Assembly: GCA_026417875.1 (NCBI GenBank) | Contig: JAOACK010000010.1 | Location: 1 to 46,890 of the forward strand | Reading direction: 5' to 3' | Source of the DNA: Thermodesulfovibrionales bacterium | GTDB lineage: Bacteria; Nitrospirota; Thermodesulfovibrionia; Thermodesulfovibrionales; CALJEL01 | Length of the DNA stretch: 46,890 bases | Notes under the pieces: generated by a model | What the model was told of the DNA's origin: nothing | Databases searched by the model: none | The model's input: the letters and a program-made list of their open reading frames with translations, nothing else | Part shown: piece by piece, positions 1 to 10,005 of the stretch | Layout: every line of letters begins with the position of its first letter | How positions within the stretch are numbered: position 1 is the stretch's first letter | Position numbers and translations under genes: made by a program

Positions 1-19
1 AGATGTGTATAAGAGACAG
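1..19. other. Tn5/Nextera mosaic-end adapter remnant
   Basis: The first 19 bases, agatgtgtataagagacag, are identical to the Tn5 mosaic end used in transposase-based sequencing libraries. They are not genomic. They also create a false start to the first reading frame (residues MCIRDR), a known artefact peptide. Genomic sequence begins at about base 20. Confidence 0.97.
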
Positions 20-1112
20 GATACAGATAGACCTTGGACTGCCGGCCTATACAGGCGGCACAAAGGCAACTATAGACGTCTTTGCAATTACCTTTGCACT
101 GATGGTCGGAACTGCCGGACTACCCCATATTATCATCAGATTCTTTACAACACCAACCATAAAGGGAGCCAGAGCATCAGCTGGATGGGCACTTCTATTC
201 ATAGCAATACTCTACACAACAGCACCTGCTGTAGGAGCCTTCGCCAAACTTAACTTTATACAGACCCTTCACAACAAGACCTATGAAGAGGCACCATCCT
301 GGTTCAAGAACTGGGAAAAGACAGGTCTCGTTGCATGGAAAGATAAAAATGGTGATGGCAAGATACAGTTCGGCAAAGGTGAGGCCTTAAAAGGCAAACT
401 TGAGTTTGCAAAGGATGAAACAGGTAAGCCTTTAATCGGACCGCACGGAGAAAGGGTTGTCAAAACAGAAGCAAATCCAGCATCTCCAAATGAACTTTAT
501 GTTGACAGGGACATAATGGTTCTTGCAAATCCAGAAATTGCAAAACTTCCTGCCTGGGTAGTTGCCCTTGTTGCAGCAGGTGGACTTGCCGCAGCCCTTT
601 CAACTGCAGCAGGACTTCTTCTTGTTATCTCCTCTGCCCTTTCCCATGACCTCATTAAGAATGTGATTGCACCAAAGATATCGGAAAAAACAGAACTTGT
701 CTGGGCAAGGATTGCAGCAGGCCTTGCAGTAATTATTGCTGGCTATTTCGGTATTAATCCACCGGGATTTGTTGCTCAGGTTGTAGCCTTTGCCTTCGGG
801 CTTGCAGCTTCATCCTTTTTCCCTGCGATACTGCTTGGAATATTCTGGAAAAGGACAACAAAGGAGGGAGCCATTGCAGGAATGCTTACAGGTATAACCT
901 TTACGGCAGCTTATATTATTTACTTCAAATTTGTTAATCCTGCAGCTAACACACCAGAACACTGGTTCCTCGGTATATCTCCTGAAGGGATTGGCACAAT
1001 CGGAATGCTCATAAACTTTGTTGTTACAATTATAATATCTAAACTCACCAAAGAGCCTCCTAAGGAGGTTCAGGAGATGGTTGAAAGCCTCAGGTATCCA
1101 AGAGAAGCTTAA
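20..1112 (+). CDS. Sodium/solute symporter (acetate/ActP-like), 3' part
   Basis: This is the C-terminal part of a sodium:solute symporter (SSS family). The 5' end is cut off by the contig edge, and the apparent start codon lies in adapter sequence. Visible are the motif GLPHIIIRFFTTP near the beginning, about six further membrane segments, and a long hydrophilic insert (about residues 85-170) containing KDKNGDGKIQFGKGEA, which looks like a calcium-loop type sequence. Such inserts occur in the acetate permease-like subgroup annotated next to acetyl-CoA synthetase. The gene lies 57 bases upstream of the acs reading frame, which supports uptake of acetate or another short carboxylate at the inner membrane. 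Substrate is inferred from family and context only. Confidence 0.85.
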
Positions 1113-1120
1113 AAATCAAT

Positions 1121-1141
1121 GCCCTACCCCTAGGGTAGGGC
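1121..1141 (+). promoter_or_regulatory. Perfect 9-bp hairpin between symporter and acs
   Basis: GCCCTACCC and its exact complement GGGTAGGGC flank a three-base loop (CTA). No T-tract follows, so this is not a standard intrinsic terminator. It may stabilise the 3' end of the symporter message or adjust its ratio to acs. Confidence 0.5.
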
Positions 1142-1169
1142 TATTAAAATCAATCTGGAGGAGGTTAAA

Positions 1170-3153
1170 ATGGCAGAAAAGGTTATCGCAGAAAAGATTG
1201 ATGTATTACTTGCTGAAAAAAGAACCTTTCCACCCTCAAAAGAATTCTCCGAAAAGGCTCATATAAAAAGTATGAAGCAATATGAGGAGATGTACAGAAG
1301 ATCTATTGAAGATCCTGAGGGTTTCTGGGCAGAGATGGCTGAGAAACACATAACATGGTTTAAGAAATGGGAAAAGGTTCTTGAGTATGACTTTAACAAA
1401 CCCTATATTAAGTGGTTTATAGGAGGAAAACTCAATGCCTCCTATAACTGCCTTGACAGGTTCATCAATACACCTGTAAGAAACAAGGCAGCAATTATCT
1501 GGGAGGCTGATGATGGCTCTTATAAGACCCTGACCTATCAGCAACTTTACTGCGAGGTGAACAGATTTGCAAATGTTCTTAAAAAACATGGAGTCAAAAA
1601 AGGTGACAGGGTGACCATATACCTTCCCATGATACCAGAGCTTCCAATTGCCATGCTTGCCTGTGCAAGGATTGGTGCCATTCACAGCGTTGTATTTGGT
1701 GGATTCAGCGCACAGGCATTAAGGGACAGAATACAGGGACTGCAAGGCAAAGTTAGTTATAACAGCAGACAGAGGTGTAAGAGGTGAAAGACTGGTTCAA
1801 CTAAAGGCAAATGCAGATGAGGCACTCCAGGAATGCCCGACAGTGGAAAAGGTAATAGTTGTAAAAAGAACACAAGGAGCTGACATGGAACCTGGAAGAG
1901 ATATCTGGTGGCATGAGGAGATGAGTGCTCCAGACATTAAAAACTACTGTGAACCTGAATGGATGGATGCAGAAGACCCGCTCTTTATCCTCTATACCTC
2001 AGGCTCTACAGGAAAACCAAAAGGTGTGCTACACACAACTGGTGGATATATGCTTTATACAAACATGACCTTCAAATACATCTTTGACTATCATGATGAG
2101 GACATCCATTTCTGTACAGCAGATATTGGGTGGGTAACAGGTCATAGCTACATTGTTTATGGTCCCCTCAGTAATGGAGCAACAAGCCTCATGTTTGAGG
2201 GGGTACCAACCTATCCTGATCCCGGAAGGTTCTGGCAGATATGTGATAAACACAAGGTATCAATCTTCTACACTGCACCAACAGCTATAAGGGCATTGAT
2301 GAGAGAAGGTGAACACTGGGTTCACAAACATGACCTGTCATCATTAAGACTTCTGGGTTCGGTGGGAGAACCTATAAATCCAGAGGCATGGATCTGGTAT
2401 CATACCCATGTTGGAAAGGGCAAATTACCCATTGTTGATACCTGGTGGCAGACGGAGACAGGTGGAATACTTATAACGCCACTTCCTGGTGCAATGACAT
2501 TAAAACCAGGGTCTGCAAACAGACCCTTCTTTGGAGTTGTTCCCAAGGTTCTGAAAGAAGATGGTTCACCAGCAGGGGTGAATGAAGGTGGTTATCTTGT
2601 TATAGAGAAGCCCTGGCCAGGCATTCTCAGAGGAACATATGGTGATCCTGAAAACAAAAGGATAAAGGAAGTATATTTCTCAAGATTCCCTGGCAAATAC
2701 TTTACAGGTGATGGAGCAAGGGTTGATGAAGATGGTGATTACTGGCTAATGGGAAGGATTGATGACGTTATAAATGTATCAGGCCACAGACTCGGCACTG
2801 CTGAGATAGAATCAGCCCTTGTGAGCCATGAATCAGTTGCAGAGGCAGCAGTTGTGGGGTTCCCTCATGAGATCAAGGGTGAAGGTATTTACTGCTATGT
2901 GACACTTAAAGAAGGTTATGAACCCTCTGAAGAACTCAAGAAGATACTGGTCGGCCATGTCAGGACCGTGATAGGTCCTATAGCCACACCTGATAAACTT
3001 CAGTTTGCACCAGGCCTTCCAAAGACAAGAAGTGGAAAGATAATGAGAAGAATCCTGAGAAAAATAGCTCGCGGAGATATTGAAGACCTCGGTGATACCT
3101 CAACCCTTGCTGACCCTTCTGTTGTGGATAATCTGGTAAAAGGAAGGCTGTAA
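1170..3153 (+). CDS. acs: Acetyl-CoA synthetase, split by a one-base frameshift
   Basis: AMP-forming acetyl-CoA synthetase, which converts acetate, ATP and CoA to acetyl-CoA. The first frame (1170-1787) carries the N-terminal domain and [13 protein letters not shown], then runs off into a stop. The second frame resumes with TADRGVRGE and contains the AMP-binding signature [21 protein letters not shown], and the C-terminal SGKIMRR with the lysine acetylated in relatives. Removing one G from GGG at 1736-1738 restores a continuous protein of about 660 residues, the usual Acs length, reading [19 protein letters not shown] across the joint. The start has a strong GGAGG site at 1158-1162. Everything else looks intact, so the shift is either an assembly or sequencing error or a very recent mutation. 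Identity is certain; functional state is not. Confidence 0.93.
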
Positions 3154-3174
3154 AGTAAACCTTATAAAAGTTTT

Positions 3175-3204
3175 AAGAGGGCTGAGATAAACTTCAGCCC
3201 TCTT
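3175..3204 (+). terminator. Intrinsic terminator after acs
   Basis: An 11-bp perfect stem (AAGAGGGCTGA / TCAGCCCTCTT) with an 8-base loop lies 22 bases after the acs stop and is followed by a modest T-rich stretch. It ends the symporter-acs transcription unit. Confidence 0.75.
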
Positions 3205-3332
3205 CATTATATCTTCAAAATCCCGCAAAATCATAAATTTGACACATTCGCTTTAAATTCCTGAATAAGTTTTAAAATATATGGAAAATGACTTTAACGA
3301 TAGATAAAACTTCAAGATGAGAAGGCCTTAAG

Positions 3333-3361
3333 TTGAATACTTCTATAATTTTTGCTATAGT
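3333..3361 (+). promoter_or_regulatory. Sigma70-type promoter of the PstS-like gene
   Basis: TTGAAT (3333-3338), a 17-base spacer and TATAGT (3356-3361) precede the ribosome site AAAAGGAG (3371-3378). This argues that the in-frame TTG at 3333 is not the start codon and that translation begins at ATG 3384. Confidence 0.6.
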
Positions 3362-3383
3362 ATCAAATAAAAAAGGAGCTTTG

Positions 3384-4268
3384 ATGAATTATAAGAGGTC
3401 TTTCATTACAATAGCTGCTTTTCTATCCTTTCTTATTCTCACAGATACCATTGCCCATGCACAAAAAATTCTAAGAATTAGAGGGTCAAGTACTCTCCAT
3501 CCTGTAGCCACCATTGCAGCACGTATCTACGGAAAAAACCATAATATAAGAATAATTGTTGAAGGTGGCGGTTCAACAAAAGGTATAGAAGGTGCTGGCC
3601 AAGGGGCTGTTGATGTAGGAACAGCATCAAGAAACATTTATCCAGAGGAAAAGAAGAAATACCGTGATCTTATTGTACATACCATTGGCTACGAAGGAAT
3701 AGCAATAATTTTGAATAAAGAGAATCCTGTTGATAATCTAAGCTCAAAACAGATAATAGATATTTACACTGGCAAAATCAGAAACTGGAAGGAGCTTGGC
3801 GGATCTGACAGACCTATTAAACTTATAAGCAAGGAATCTGGCAGCTCTACTCTTGATTTGTTTCTTGAACACTTTAAAATGGAAGTAACTAAGAAAGAAA
3901 ATCTGATGTATTATAAAATAAAGGGTGATAAAGAATATTCAGAAACAGGTGCCAGAATAATCGGTCAGGACAGTGAGGTTATTGGGGCAGTCTCAGCTGA
4001 ACCCGGTACTATTGGATATGTATCAATAGTCACAGCAGAGAAGGCTGCAAGAAAACTCAAAAAGATAAAAAGGATTAAGCTTGATGGTGTAGAAGCTTCA
4101 AAAGAAAATGTTAAAAACAAAATCTATCCCTTAATGAGACCTCTTAATCTTATAACAAAAGGACGGCCAGCTGGCGACATAAAAGAATTTATAGAATTAC
4201 TACTCTCAGATAAAGGGCAGAATATTGTAAAAAATCTTGATTATATTCCAGTAAGACAGGAGATGTAA
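3384..4268 (+). CDS. PstS-like phosphate/oxyanion-binding protein
   Basis: Periplasmic substrate-binding protein of the PstS type, 294 residues. A signal peptide covers residues 1-26 (hydrophobic core [14 protein letters not shown], cleavage after AHA). The mature part shows the anion-binding loops of the family: [23 protein letters not shown] and [12 protein letters not shown]. The start is set by AAAAGGAG six bases upstream of the ATG. No pstC, pstA, pstB or phoU is nearby. Instead the next gene, one base downstream, is a chemoreceptor, so this protein may serve as a ligand-presenting partner for chemosensing rather than transport; that is inference. The ligand could be phosphate or another oxyanion. 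Confidence 0.85.
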   Translation: MNYKRSFITIAAFLSFLILTDTIAHAQKILRIRGSSTLHPVATIAARIYGKNHNIRIIVEGGGSTKGIEGAGQGAVDVGTASRNIYPEEKKKYRDLIVHTIGYEGIAIILNKENPVDNLSSKQIIDIYTGKIRNWKELGGSDRPIKLISKESGSSTLDLFLEHFKMEVTKKENLMYYKIKGDKEYSETGARIIGQDSEVIGAVSAEPGTIGYVSIVTAEKAARKLKKIKRIKLDGVEASKENVKNKIYPLMRPLNLITKGRPAGDIKEFIELLLSDKGQNIVKNLDYIPVRQEM

Positions 4269-4269
4269 A

Positions 4270-5976
4270 ATGAAAGGACTTTCTATCAGAGTAAAGATAT
4301 TACTTACCCTCTTGGGACTCACTCTCCTATCAGCAACGGGAGTATTTATCTACCATGTCATCGAGATGGCTGAGAAGATTGAAGAAACATCCTCGGAAAA
4401 ATACAAGCTCTTCTCATCCTTCCGGGCATCACAGGCACTTGACCTTCTCATAACAGACGATCGCAATGGCCTTAAGATCCTGACAGATGAGGTTAAAAGT
4501 TCAAAGGATGTCCTTTATGCAGTATTTACAGATGCTGATGGAAAGGTTATACACCATACATTCAGAAGCGATGTACCACAGGAACTGCTATCAATCATAA
4601 GGGAAGGTCGGCCGGTCGCAGAGGAATTTATCCTTCAGGATTTTGGAAGACACTATAGCATAATATCACCTATAGGAGACTATGGATACCTGACAATAGG
4701 TTTTAAGAAACCCTCAACATTTGAGCTTATAAAAGAAGAGAGCGGAGATCTGCTTATAGTCTACGGAATAGCCCTGTCTCTTGGTCTATTACTATCATTT
4801 TTTATTTCTTCAAGGATACTTAATCCTCTGAAGGACCTGATGTCAGGTATAGAGAGATTCGGAAGGGGTGAAAGTGTAGAGATAAAAATAAGATCGAAGG
4901 ATGAATTTGGTAAGATAGCACGGGTATTTAATGAAACACAGCAAAAACTTAAAGGCCTTGTGCTGACAGCAGAAGAAAGAGAAAGGATGCAGGAAAATAT
5001 AGTAAACTTTCTTAATCTCCTGAGCGCTGCATCCGAGGGAGACCTCACTCAAAGGGCTGAGGTTACACCTGATGTATTTGGTTCCCTTGGTGACGCCTTC
5101 AATCTCATGGTAGAAGGTCTCACAGAACTTGTAAATGATGTTAAGGGCTCTGTTGAAGGAGTCTCCAGAGAGGCGACAAGAATACTGAATATCCTGAAAG
5201 AAATGGAAAAGGGTGCAGAGATCCAGATGGGAGAGGTAAAAAAGGCAACAGAAGCAACCGATGAGGCAGCGCGTTCAGCAATGGCAATTAGTGAAAAAAC
5301 ATCAGAGGCACATCAGATAGCATCTCTAGCAACAGAGGCAACCTCAAGGGGTTCAAAGACAGTTCTTGAAGCAATTGATGGAATACAGCTGATAAGGGTC
5401 ACCATACAGGCAATCAATAAGAGAATGAAATTTCTTTCTGAAAAACTTATGGAGATAGGAACTATATCAGGTCTCATTACAGAAATAGCCAACAGGACAA
5501 ATCTCCTTGCTATCAATGCCTCCATAGAGGCCTCAAGGGCAGGTGAGCAGGGTAAAGGATTCATTGTCATAGCAGAAGAGATAAGGGCACTTGCTGAGCG
5601 AGCAGCAAAATCAACAAAACAAATAGGTGATATCATTGGAGCAATCCAGACAGAATCAGGAGAGGTTACAAGACATCTTGAGGAGGCTACAGGATTTGTT
5701 GAAAAGGAAACAAGGACAGCACAGGAGACAGGAAAGGTCTTTACAGAGATAGAGGATATTATAAAAAAGATAAGCACTCTAATTGAAGAAATACATGAAG
5801 CCTCAGAGGGTCAGAAGGAATTGAGCTCAAGGGTTGTTCTCTCAATGGAAGAGGTGCAAAGGATATCTCTTCAAATGCTCAAGCTCGTGCATGATTTCAG
5901 GGATGTAGCAAGAACCCTTTCTGGAACATCCGACAGACTCATGGGCTCAGTTAAAAAGTTTAAGGTAGAGGCATAA
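4270..5976 (+). CDS. Methyl-accepting chemotaxis protein, PilJ-like
   Basis: Chemoreceptor of 568 residues in the inner membrane. TM1 is at about 8-28, a short periplasmic region at 29-158, TM2 at 160-180, HAMP at about 181-233, and a second HAMP-like segment at 243-300 ([20 protein letters not shown]) that resembles the arrangement in PilJ of type IV pilus systems. The signalling hairpin tip [20 protein letters not shown] is intact at about 412-431. It overlaps nothing, starting one base after the PstS-like gene, so the two are co-translated neighbours. No C-terminal pentapeptide for CheR/CheB docking is visible. The operon of cheA/cheW-type genes converging from 13000 to 6923 is the likely signalling partner. 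Confidence 0.9.
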   Translation: MKGLSIRVKILLTLLGLTLLSATGVFIYHVIEMAEKIEETSSEKYKLFSSFRASQALDLLITDDRNGLKILTDEVKSSKDVLYAVFTDADGKVIHHTFRSDVPQELLSIIREGRPVAEEFILQDFGRHYSIISPIGDYGYLTIGFKKPSTFELIKEESGDLLIVYGIALSLGLLLSFFISSRILNPLKDLMSGIERFGRGESVEIKIRSKDEFGKIARVFNETQQKLKGLVLTAEERERMQENIVNFLNLLSAASEGDLTQRAEVTPDVFGSLGDAFNLMVEGLTELVNDVKGSVEGVSREATRILNILKEMEKGAEIQMGEVKKATEATDEAARSAMAISEKTSEAHQIASLATEATSRGSKTVLEAIDGIQLIRVTIQAINKRMKFLSEKLMEIGTISGLITEIANRTNLLAINASIEASRAGEQGKGFIVIAEEIRALAERAAKSTKQIGDIIGAIQTESGEVTRHLEEATGFVEKETRTAQETGKVFTEIEDIIKKISTLIEEIHEASEGQKELSSRVVLSMEEVQRISLQMLKLVHDFRDVARTLSGTSDRLMGSVKKFKVEA

Positions 5977-5992
5977 AAAATTTTTTAGGTAT

Positions 5993-6496
5993 ATGGAATT
6001 AGCAATTCATTTCAGACCCTATCTTCAGAGAATTTCAGAAATAATCAATAAAAGTGAGAACATAACTCTCAAGGTCTCTTCATTAAGGATACTGGCAAGA
6101 GATTTTGTTCGAAGATTCATACAGAATCTTGTAGCCAATGTTGACCTTGATGAGCTCAATAATATCAGCGAATCAGAAGATATTAAGGACAACCTGTTCC
6201 TTAAAAAGCTTGACGGAAATTTGATCAGGTATGATTCTGTAAAAAGAGAGGTTCTAATAAGCACCACATGCCCCTTTGTTCATTTTTTTGAGGAAATCAG
6301 AGATGATACCTTCTTAAAGGAATACGAAAAGAGCTTTAAAAGAGAAGGCATCATGCATCCTCTCTGTATAGTCCATCAGATTATAAGAGAGGAATTGTTC
6401 TCAAGAATAAGAAAAGGACCGCTGTTTACCCTCCTGTACTCCTCGGCACAAGGAATATTCTCACAGGAGCCATTACTGTCGAAAAAAGAGAACTAA
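5993..6496 (+). CDS. Unknown 167-residue protein with Cys/His cluster
   Basis: I do not recognise this protein. It has no signal peptide or membrane segment. It follows the chemoreceptor by 16 bases with a weak AGG ribosome site. The C-terminal half carries C93, H97, H122, C125 and H128 (within TTCPFVHF and MHPLCIVHQ), a set that could bind a metal or a small redox ligand. The sequence is rich in charged residues and predicted helix. By position it could modulate the receptor or the chemosensory operon. Codon use resembles its neighbours. Confidence 0.7.
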   Translation: MELAIHFRPYLQRISEIINKSENITLKVSSLRILARDFVRRFIQNLVANVDLDELNNISESEDIKDNLFLKKLDGNLIRYDSVKREVLISTTCPFVHFFEEIRDDTFLKEYEKSFKREGIMHPLCIVHQIIREELFSRIRKGPLFTLLYSSAQGIFSQEPLLSKKEN

Positions 6497-6922
6497 CCAT
6501 GCTGAATATGTCAGAAGACTCTTTTCGAGAACTCCTTAATGCTTACGCCTGTGCTTTCTTGATACTATAATATACTGAAAAGTAATGTTGATATTTCAGT
6601 CCTTAGGAAAAAATCTGAAGACGGGATTTTCGATAAATTATAAAGTCTATGGAAAGTTTGAATAAAACAGCATAAGAAACTGCCCGATTGTGGTGAAGCA
6701 TCTGAAGAATCAATTAAGACTGCTTAACAAGTAGGCACGGCAGGAAATATAATACATCTGTATAACATAAGAGCTCAAAAATAGCTAGGTTTCATGGCTT
6801 GAATTTTAAAAAAATTAAATACAGTAACAATCATCCTTCTTTGTTATAAATACTTCTCAATGAGAATTCCCCTGAATTACTTACAAGGATATTTGGGCTA
6901 CTGAAATAAAAAACTTTCTGCT
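6497..6922. other. Gene-free convergent intergenic region
   Basis: These 426 bases separate the ends of two convergent units. I see no coding frame longer than about 24 codons, no strong terminator and no tRNA. A small inverted repeat, TTCTCA-A-TGAGAA, lies at 6854-6866. The stretch looks like decayed sequence. Confidence 0.5.
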
Positions 6923-9235
6923 CTATGAAAGGGATAAATATTTTCTTAAGATCTCAAGCATTGCCTTTTCTTCAAAGGGCTTAACAATAAAGTCCTTCAC
7001 ACCACTCTGTAAGGCCTTGATCCTGTGCTTCTCAGCACTCCTTGACGTTAGCACCACAACCGGAATATCTCTCCACTTTTGCGAGGTCCTGATCCTGTGA
7101 ATCAGTTCATAGCCGTGCATAACGGGCATCTCAAGATCTGTTATTAGAAGGTCAACGTTATGGTCTTTAAGAATATCCAGTGCTTCAGCTCCATTTGTAG
7201 CAGTAAGAACCTTTAATTTCATTCTTTCAAAAAAGGCTGTAAGATATTTCCTCACACTTAGAGAATCATCCACCACAAGTACGGTCTTTGAATCTTCTTT
7301 CTGTTTTTCTTCTAAAACCAGGGCGGTTTTTATCTCAGACCTGAATATGCCCAGAGGGTTTAGAACAAATCTCAGTTTTCCGTCTCCTGAGATCGTTGAG
7401 CCTGAATAAACAGAAAGACCTGAAAGAAATTTATTCATGGGCTTAATTATGGTCTCCTCCTGGCCTGCTATTTCATCAACAACAAGCCCGGCCCTTCTGT
7501 CTGTTAGATTGCAGATAATAAGCGGTTTTTTTTCGGACCTCTCATCAACAAGACCAAGGACATTTGAAAGTCTTTTTATTTCTATCTCTACGCCTCTGTA
7601 ATTAAACAACCTTAATCCATCCTCGAGATCAATCTCTGTAACCTCGTCAACAAAATTCATGGGAATTGCAAATTCTGTATTACCTGCCTTTACAACTATT
7701 ACATTAGTTATAGCAAGAGAGGTGGGAACCTTTATTGTAAAGGTAGTTCCCATACCAACCTCAGAATCAACCTCTATGGATCCGCTGATCTGGGCTATCA
7801 GATTTCTAACGGCATCCAGACCCATACCCCTTCCTGAACCCATATCAGCTGCGGTACTTGTCGTAAAGCCCGGCATAAATATAAGACTCAGTAGTTCCTG
7901 TTTGGAAGGCCTGTAATCAGGCCTCATGAGCCCGAGTTTTACAGCTTCCTCAAAGATCCTGTATGTGGGTATACCCCTTCCATTATCATGCACCTCAACA
8001 AGAACGAGAGCACCCTCTCTTCTTGCGCTCAACATAATAACACCGGTAGCTTTTTTTCCTTTCTGCCTTCTTTCTTCAGGTCTTTCTATACCATGTATAA
8101 TAGCATTCCTGATAAGATGCATCAGAGGATCAAAGAGTCTCTCAAATATAACCTTATCAATCTTTGTATCTCCACCATTAATAAGAAGCTCCACTTCCTT
8201 ACCATACTGTTCAGCCATCTCTTTTACTGGTCTGGAAAATCTCTGGAAGAGCCTTCCGATCTCTATCATCCTCATCTCTGATATCTCTGTTCTGAGGAGT
8301 TTAATAAGATTATCCACTGATTTTAGATCATCACCGAATTCATCAAAAAATTCTGAAAGGCTCTTAAGGGCCTCTGTTATGTCGGCAATCATCTCCTGAA
8401 GTTTTCTTGAGAAAAGGTTCAGATCATCATATCTGTCAAATTCCAGCTCTCCAAATTCAGCAAGCAGAGGATCAACATATCTAACACTTCCGGGTAGGGA
8501 ATAGGAATAACGTTCTGAAAAGGAATTAACCTCTTTAAGGAGCCTGGCACCGGCAATAGTTATCTCTTCGGAAAGGTCTGATTTTTTTTTAATCTTCTGA
8601 AGGAGATAATTCTTCTTAATAGTTATCTCTCCAATAAGATTCAGTATATTCTCTATCTGGGCGATGTGCACTCTGACAAAATTTCCTGTAAAAAGGTCAA
8701 TATCTTCCTTTCTCCTCCCTATGCTTAATCTTTTTTCTGCTGCAGGAGTTATAATCTCGTGCTGCAGAGTTGGAGGTTCGAGAGCTCGGTCTTTAATTGT
8801 ATTAACCGGTTCCACTTCAGAGCCAGAAGTCTCAACTGTTTTCTCTTCTGAACTCTTCAGTGATGCTTCTATGTATTTTATAATCTCTTCATCCCTGCCA
8901 GGGGTCTCTTTTTCGCCTGATGATATCCTTCTTACTTCATTCTTTATTGCATCAAGCCCGTAAAGCAGAAGGTCTCTGATAGAGCTGGTAACCTTTCTTT
9001 TACCATCCTTTATTTCTTCAAGAATATCTTCCATCCTATGGGCTATTCTGCTTATACCATTGAGTTTTACCAGAGCAGCTGCTCCCTTGAGTGTATGGGC
9101 GGATCTGAAGAGAGACTCTATTGATGATGTGTCTACATCCTGTTCGAGACCGGATATTCCTTCCTCAAGGTTATGAATGTGCTCCTCTGCCTCCTGGAGA
9201 AAGAACTCAAGAAGTCCCGAAGTGTCGTATGACAT
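6923..9235 (-). CDS. cheA: CheA-type hybrid kinase with C-terminal receiver (ChpA-like)
   Basis: Central kinase of the chemosensory operon, 770 residues, cytoplasmic. Domains in order: HPt (about 1-105) with phospho-acceptor H47 in SAHTLKGAAA; a linker; a dimerisation region; HATPase with N-box HLIRNAIIHGIERPEER and G-boxes DNGRGI and GSGRGMGLDAV; a CheW-like domain (about 510-640); and a receiver (about 650-770) with DDS, D in LITDLEMP, and K in IVKPF. The receiver at the C-terminus is the arrangement seen in ChpA and FrzE-type kinases, where it may act as a phosphate sink. Its ATG overlaps the cheW stop by one base. The stop codon is TAG. There are no cheR, cheB or flagellar genes nearby. 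Confidence 0.93.
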   Translation of the reverse strand: MSYDTSGLLEFFLQEAEEHIHNLEEGISGLEQDVDTSSIESLFRSAHTLKGAAALVKLNGISRIAHRMEDILEEIKDGKRKVTSSIRDLLLYGLDAIKNEVRRISSGEKETPGRDEEIIKYIEASLKSSEEKTVETSGSEVEPVNTIKDRALEPPTLQHEIITPAAEKRLSIGRRKEDIDLFTGNFVRVHIAQIENILNLIGEITIKKNYLLQKIKKKSDLSEEITIAGARLLKEVNSFSERYSYSLPGSVRYVDPLLAEFGELEFDRYDDLNLFSRKLQEMIADITEALKSLSEFFDEFGDDLKSVDNLIKLLRTEISEMRMIEIGRLFQRFSRPVKEMAEQYGKEVELLINGGDTKIDKVIFERLFDPLMHLIRNAIIHGIERPEERRQKGKKATGVIMLSARREGALVLVEVHDNGRGIPTYRIFEEAVKLGLMRPDYRPSKQELLSLIFMPGFTTSTAADMGSGRGMGLDAVRNLIAQISGSIEVDSEVGMGTTFTIKVPTSLAITNVIVVKAGNTEFAIPMNFVDEVTEIDLEDGLRLFNYRGVEIEIKRLSNVLGLVDERSEKKPLIICNLTDRRAGLVVDEIAGQEETIIKPMNKFLSGLSVYSGSTISGDGKLRFVLNPLGIFRSEIKTALVLEEKQKEDSKTVLVVDDSLSVRKYLTAFFERMKLKVLTATNGAEALDILKDHNVDLLITDLEMPVMHGYELIHRIRTSQKWRDIPVVVLTSRSAEKHRIKALQSGVKDFIVKPFEEKAMLEILRKYLSLS

Positions 9236-9642
9236 CAGGCGGTATTCCTCACCATATAGGTCTCAAAGAACTTATTTATATCAATGATACCATCCTCAGG
9301 AACTGACTCTGCGAATACAAAATTCGGAAGACCTTCGGAAAGAAATCCTATCAGTTCCCCCCTTACCTCAACAACCATTAGCATATCAGGTTCTACGGCT
9401 GTATCGGTCCTTCGTTCCAATCTATTGAGGTCAATAACTGGGATAACAGTTCCCCTTAGGGGTATTGCTCCTCTTATATAATGCGGGGCAAGGGGTACAG
9501 GAAAGATTTCTTTGACCTCCACCACCTCTTTTAAGATATCAACAGGAATATAATAAACACTCGTCCCTCTCCTAAAGGAGCAGTAAGAGGGTCTCTTTAT
9601 TTCCTCTTGGAACTCATTCTCTTTCTTTGCTATCTCATCCAC
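9235..9642 (-). CDS. cheW: CheW-like coupling protein
   Basis: Coupling protein of 135 residues that links receptors to the CheA kinase. It shows the CheW fold pattern: YCSFRRGTSVYYIPVDILKEVVE, PHYIRGAIPLRGTVIPVIDL, and the late strand ELIGFLSEGLPNFVF. The start overlaps the upstream receiver gene by eight bases and the stop overlaps cheA by one base, so translation of the three is coupled. It is close to the minimal CheW length and carries no extra domain. Confidence 0.9.
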   Translation of the reverse strand: MDEIAKKENEFQEEIKRPSYCSFRRGTSVYYIPVDILKEVVEVKEIFPVPLAPHYIRGAIPLRGTVIPVIDLNRLERRTDTAVEPDMLMVVEVRGELIGFLSEGLPNFVFAESVPEDGIIDINKFFETYMVRNTA

Positions 9643-10000
9643 CGAGGTGTTTTTTTACGGTCAAAAGAAGTTCAAGGGGTTCACAGGGCTTGGTGAGATA
9701 TTCATCAGCTCCCTGTTTTGTTCCCCAGAGTCTATCACTCGGCTGATCCTTGGAGGTAAGAAGAATCACAGGAATGTTCTTGAGCTTTTCATCACGCTTT
9801 ATATCTCTACAGACCTGGAAACCATTTTTCTTTGGCATAACTACATCAAGGATAATCAGATCAAATGGCTCAGATCTCACAAGTCTTTCTGCCTCTTCAC
9901 CATCCGTTACAACAACAAGTTCATGGCCTGTCTGTGAGAGTACGCTTTTTATAAAATGAATATCTGTAGGGCTGTCCTCTGCAATGAGAATTCTTGACAT
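9635..10000 (-). CDS. Single-domain response regulator (PilH/CheY-like)
   Basis: Receiver domain only, 121 residues. Acidic pocket ED at 8-9, phospho-acceptor Asp in LIILDVVMPKKNG, Thr in LLTSKDQ and Lys in LTKPCEP are present. The pattern DRLWGTKQGADEYLTKP is typical of PilH-type regulators of twitching motility rather than flagellar CheY. It is placed directly before cheW in the operon, and probably accepts phosphate from the hybrid CheA. Confidence 0.88.
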   Translation of the reverse strand: MSRILIAEDSPTDIHFIKSVLSQTGHELVVVTDGEEAERLVRSEPFDLIILDVVMPKKNGFQVCRDIKRDEKLKNIPVILLTSKDQPSDRLWGTKQGADEYLTKPCEPLELLLTVKKHLGG

Positions 10001-10005
10001 GCCTC

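Noticed and set aside
3-19. Start codon and peptide MCIRDR of the first reading frame
   Set aside because: It lies wholly in transposase adapter sequence and is a known artefact.
3333-3383. Upstream TTG start for the PstS-like protein
   Set aside because: The segment contains a good promoter, and the downstream ATG has an ideal ribosome site and begins a proper signal peptide.
6497-6922. Riboswitch or small RNA in the convergent gap
   Set aside because: No conserved riboswitch core, promoter-terminator pair or strong fold could be recognised by eye.
7988-8281. Plus-strand frames opposite cheA and other long genes
   Set aside because: They are antisense shadows with biased composition, no ribosome sites and no recognisable domains.
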